Assembly (NCBI GenBank): GCA_009925805.1
Contig: RFQF01000016.1
Coordinates: 1 to 17,040, forward strand
DNA from: Flavobacteriia bacterium
GTDB lineage: Bacteria; Bacteroidota; Bacteroidia; Flavobacteriales_D; Crocinitomicaceae
DNA: 17,040 bases
Reading direction: 5' to 3'
Shown here piece by piece: positions 14,479-17,040 of this stretch; the first letter of the stretch is position 1, and every line of letters begins with the position of its first letter. Below the pieces are notes generated by a model that was given only the letters and a program-made list of their open reading frames with translations, was not told where the DNA came from and did no database searches. Made by a program: the position numbers and the translations under genes.

Positions 14479-17040
14479 TTAACGAATTAAATGGACGAAG
14501 AAATAACGTATATCTGAATTTAATGGACGTAAAATCACCGTGTAAACACCTTCGGTTAAGTCCTTTCCGTGGCTGTCTTTTCCGTTCCAGTTGTTTAAAT
14601 AATTGGACGAAGAATAAACTACATCCCCCCAACGGTTCAATACGGTTATTGCCGTATTCGGTTTGAGGGCGTGAATATAAAGTTCATCGTTCATCATGTC
14701 GTCGTTCGGTGAAAATACGTTTGGTAAGGTAATTTCATCGTAAATCACGATGAACACGGTAACAGTATCTGTACATCCTTGCGCGTTGGTAACTGTTAGG
14801 GTAATAGGGTACGTTCCTGCAGGGAAGCTTGCGCTCCATGGCGATTGATTTATGAGGCTTCCACTATTATTCCATATGGCTGAAACGTAATTCGAGGAGG
14901 TGTTGGTGAAGGTTATCGTATCCCCTACGTTCGGAATGGAAGGGGTGTAACTGAAAGAAGCTACAGGGTATGTAGGCGAATTAATGGAATACGTGCTGGA
15001 TGTGTCGCTGCAACCATTTACATCGCTTACTATCAAGGTGTAGGTTCCACCACCCGGTAAATTGGCAAGATTCAAGGTGTTAAAATTTCCAGGCTGCCAA
15101 GTGTAGGTATAATTATTCGTGCCACCCGAAACCTGGATGCCATTAATCGAACCGTTCATCAAACAGGTGGCTTGGGTAACTACGGCTTGACTTTCATTGA
15201 TTACCACCGCATTGTTTTGCCCAACGTGGAACGTGTAGCTGCTCGTACAGCCATTCCCATCGGTTAAGGTTACTTGATAATTCCCAGCCACCAAACCGGT
15301 AATGTTTGGGGTGGCGGCCTGGTTGTTCCACAAATAACTTACCCCAATACTTGGGCTCGTAATTCCAGTAATGGAACCCAAGGATCCGTTGCAGGCCACA
15401 GGAGTAATCACCAGTTGGCTTGTATCAATCGTTGGACCTCCGGTGGCACCCACCACAATTCCCGAAATACTATCCATACATCCGTTAACGTCGGTGACAT
15501 ATAGCGAATAAGTACCCGGGGATAAGCCTGTTGGATTCAGAACAAGACTTTGATTCGACCAAGCATACGTGTAAGGAGCATTCCCGCCGGTAATTGCAAT
15601 ACCGCTTATAGAACCGTTGTTTTGCCCGCACAGTGCAGGATTGACTTGAATGGATGTGGTGTCCAAAACGAGCGGCGTATCGCCGGGCACAGTTAGTGGA
15701 CCCAGGGTATCGGTACAGCCGTTTTGATCGGTAGCCACTAAGGTGTAGTTTCCAGCAGCCACATTGGATAAATTGAGGTTCGTGCTGTTGGAGGGCTGCC
15801 AATGATAGGTTAAGCCCTGACCGGATACAGCGATACCCGAGATTGCTCCCGAAGCTTGTCCACAAAAAGCACTGGTATAGGTAACCGCATTACCATTAAT
15901 GGAAGGACCCTGTACTTGAGGAACGGTGAAAGGAAGCGTACTAGCCGTACAACCGTTCGCATCCGTCACGGTAAGTAGGTAGGAACCCACCGCAAGATTG
16001 CTTGCATTTAAGGAAGCACCTCCATTGTTGCTCCATGCATAAGTTAGTCCATTGCCGTAGACGGTGATACCGCTGATGGAACCAAGGGTCCCGTTGCATA
16101 GGACAGGGGAAATTTGGAGGTTCGTCGTGTCGATGATAGGACCACTTGTACCATTAATCTGATAAGGGCCTGAGGTAGCTGTACAACCCGCGGCATCACT
16201 TACGGTTAAGGTGTATGTCCCCGCAGCAGCATTGGAAAGGTTCAAGGAAGTTCCTCCGTTGTTGGACCAAGCATACGAGTAGGGCAGCGCCCCGCCATTT
16301 ACACTTAGGCCCGAAATACTTCCTGGGGTTACACAGGTGGCGTTGGTGACCACAGCGTTTCCTGTAATCGTAGGCGCATTACCGACAACAACGGTTACCG
16401 GTTTTCGGAATGAACCGGGACAAAGGCTCACGTAATACGTAGTGGTAGTATTAAGGACCGGTGTAGTGAAAGTATTTCCACTGCCGATGGCGATGGTTCC
16501 AAAAGGGGTAGCGTACCAAGAAAAGGCACCCGCTGGTGGATTTCCCGAGCTGGAGGCGCTTAGGGTTACACTGCCCGAACCACAAACTGTATCGTTGGCC
16601 ACCAGAATATCATAAAAGGAAGTATTGTTGGTGGAAATGCCGCTAGCCCCACCTGTGGCGCCATTTTGAGGGAAATTAGGTACAAAGGTAGAATTAGTCG
16701 TTCCGGCAATTCCTCCTGTAATTTGCGTAACTGGAGCACCTGAACTAAAAGAAATATACCCACCACCACCACCGCCTCCTGGCCCGTCGGCTTCCATGAT
16801 GGGGTTTGAAGCAAAAAGACCAACACTTAAGATTTGATTTCCTCCATTTCCTCCTTTAGCCGAAAGGGTAAGGGTATTAGGAAGGGGATTTGCGTTGGAA
16901 ATATAGATCGTTCCACCTCCTCCAGCACCTCCAGCACCATCATTTCCGAATTTTTGATTGGAGGCCTGAACCGCGGTTTGTCCATTCGGGTTGGCATTAA
17001 TTCCATTTGCACCATTAGCTTCAATGGTTCCTGATCCAGT
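14479..17040 (-). CDS. T9SS type B surface protein with SprB-like repeats (5' end outside window)
   Basis: This gene is open from the stop at 14479 to the window edge; translation upstream of the ATG at 16797 continues without a stop (beginning TGSGTIEANGANG), so about 853 C-terminal residues are visible. In order there are: a glycine/asparagine-rich region (about 16590-17040) with GAGGAGGGG and GGGGGGG blocks; an Ig-like segment (LVANDTVCGSGSVTLSASS to YYVSLCPGSFRKPVTVVVG); six SprB-like repeats of 75-81 residues (14965-16374); a PKD-like domain (SFSYTPSIPNVGDTITFTN to GTYPITLTVTNAQGC); and a C-terminal CHU_C domain (LPNVFSPNDDMMNDELYI, NRWGDVVY, GVYTVILR), the type B signal for T9SS secretion. 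Such proteins are surface adhesins of gliding or particle-binding Bacteroidota. The ligand is unknown. It heads the leftward cluster with the dehydrogenase, tatA and purE. Confidence 0.93.
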   Translation of the reverse strand, partial: TGSGTIEANGANGINANPNGQTAVQASNQKFGNDGAGGAGGGGTIYISNANPLPNTLTLSAKGGNGGNQILSVGLFASNPIMEADGPGGGGGGGYISFSSGAPVTQITGGIAGTTNSTFVPNFPQNGATGGASGISTNNTSFYDILVANDTVCGSGSVTLSASSSGNPPAGAFSWYATPFGTIAIGSGNTFTTPVLNTTTTYYVSLCPGSFRKPVTVVVGNAPTITGNAVVTNATCVTPGSISGLSVNGGALPYSYAWSNNGGTSLNLSNAAAGTYTLTVSDAAGCTATSGPYQINGTSGPIIDTTNLQISPVLCNGTLGSISGITVYGNGLTYAWSNNGGASLNASNLAVGSYLLTVTDANGCTASTLPFTVPQVQGPSINGNAVTYTSAFCGQASGAISGIAVSGQGLTYHWQPSNSTNLNLSNVAAGNYTLVATDQNGCTDTLGPLTVPGDTPLVLDTTSIQVNPALCGQNNGSISGIAITGGNAPYTYAWSNQSLVLNPTGLSPGTYSLYVTDVNGCMDSISGIVVGATGGPTIDTSQLVITPVACNGSLGSITGITSPSIGVSYLWNNQAATPNITGLVAGNYQVTLTDGNGCTSSYTFHVGQNNAVVINESQAVVTQATCLMNGSINGIQVSGGTNNYTYTWQPGNFNTLNLANLPGGGTYTLIVSDVNGCSDTSSTYSINSPTYPVASFSYTPSIPNVGDTITFTNTSSNYVSAIWNNSGSLINQSPWSASFPAGTYPITLTVTNAQGCTDTVTVFIVIYDEITLPNVFSPNDDMMNDELYIHALKPNTAITVLNRWGDVVYSSSNYLNNWNGKDSHGKDLTEGVYTVILRPLNSDIRYFFVHLIR
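14965..16374 (-). repeat. Six tandem SprB-like repeats in the T9SS adhesin
   Basis: Six units cover about 16374-16138, 16137-15904, 15903-15673, 15672-15433, 15432-15208 and 15207-14965. Each has the pattern C, then 2-5 residues, GSISGI (or a close variant), Y-x-W, a Asn/Leu-rich strand, AAGTYTLTVTD or similar, and NGC or AGC. The units are diverged in both protein and DNA. Every unit carries exactly two cysteines, 48-51 residues apart. Confidence 0.85.

Noticed and set aside
16566..16826. Leftward open frame of 86 codons inside the adhesin region
   Set aside because: It lies in another frame of the adhesin coding sequence, which is open through the same bases and encodes recognisable glycine-rich and Ig-like sequence. 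The frame is kept open by the biased composition.

Overview
The window looks like chromosomal DNA from a member of the Bacteroidota, most likely a gliding, Flavobacteriales-like lineage. Four things point there. The right end encodes a surface protein with SprB-type repeats and a C-terminal domain of the type B type IX secretion (T9SS) kind. One gene belongs to the Bacteroidota family DUF5606. The carbamoyl phosphate synthase large subunit ends without the regulatory C-terminal domain. Start codons generally lack Shine-Dalgarno sequences, and several starts sit just behind TAnnTTTG boxes, the Bacteroidota -7 consensus. I see no tRNA, rRNA, CRISPR array, insertion sequence or phage gene. Most of the window is compact core genome.

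Layout from left to right. A rightward cluster (2-5609) holds the 3' part of carB, a polysaccharide flippase-like membrane protein, a small exported protein that may be truncated, and a CPA2-type cation:proton antiporter; the gaps are only 3, 9 and 7 bases. A single leftward DUF5606 gene (5689-6279) follows, with a candidate terminator reaching into the antiporter stop codon. A divergent promoter region (6280-6406) separates it from a rightward pair, a DEAD-box RNA helicase with a DbpA-type RNA-binding domain and the ribosome-associated GTPase TypA/BipA. A leftward LolC/LolE-type ABC permease (9949-11579) is split by a one-base frameshift and carries an apparent insertion of about 130 residues. 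It is divergent, with almost no spacer, from a rightward DUF1343/NamZ-type exported muramidase. Last comes a leftward cluster (17040 to 12783): large T9SS adhesin (5' end outside the window), short-chain dehydrogenase, TatA-type translocase subunit and PurE.

Many genes serve the cell envelope (flippase, lipoprotein-type permease, muramidase, Tat component, T9SS adhesin), mixed with housekeeping functions (carB, purE, typA, RNA helicase). I did not find a clear undescribed multi-gene system. The observations most worth checking are the frameshift and the extra domain in the permease, the interlocked start region it shares with the muramidase, the paired cysteines in every adhesin repeat, and the possible truncation of the small exported protein. 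There is no gene-free stretch longer than 300 bases; the longest is the 127-base divergent region at 6280-6406.
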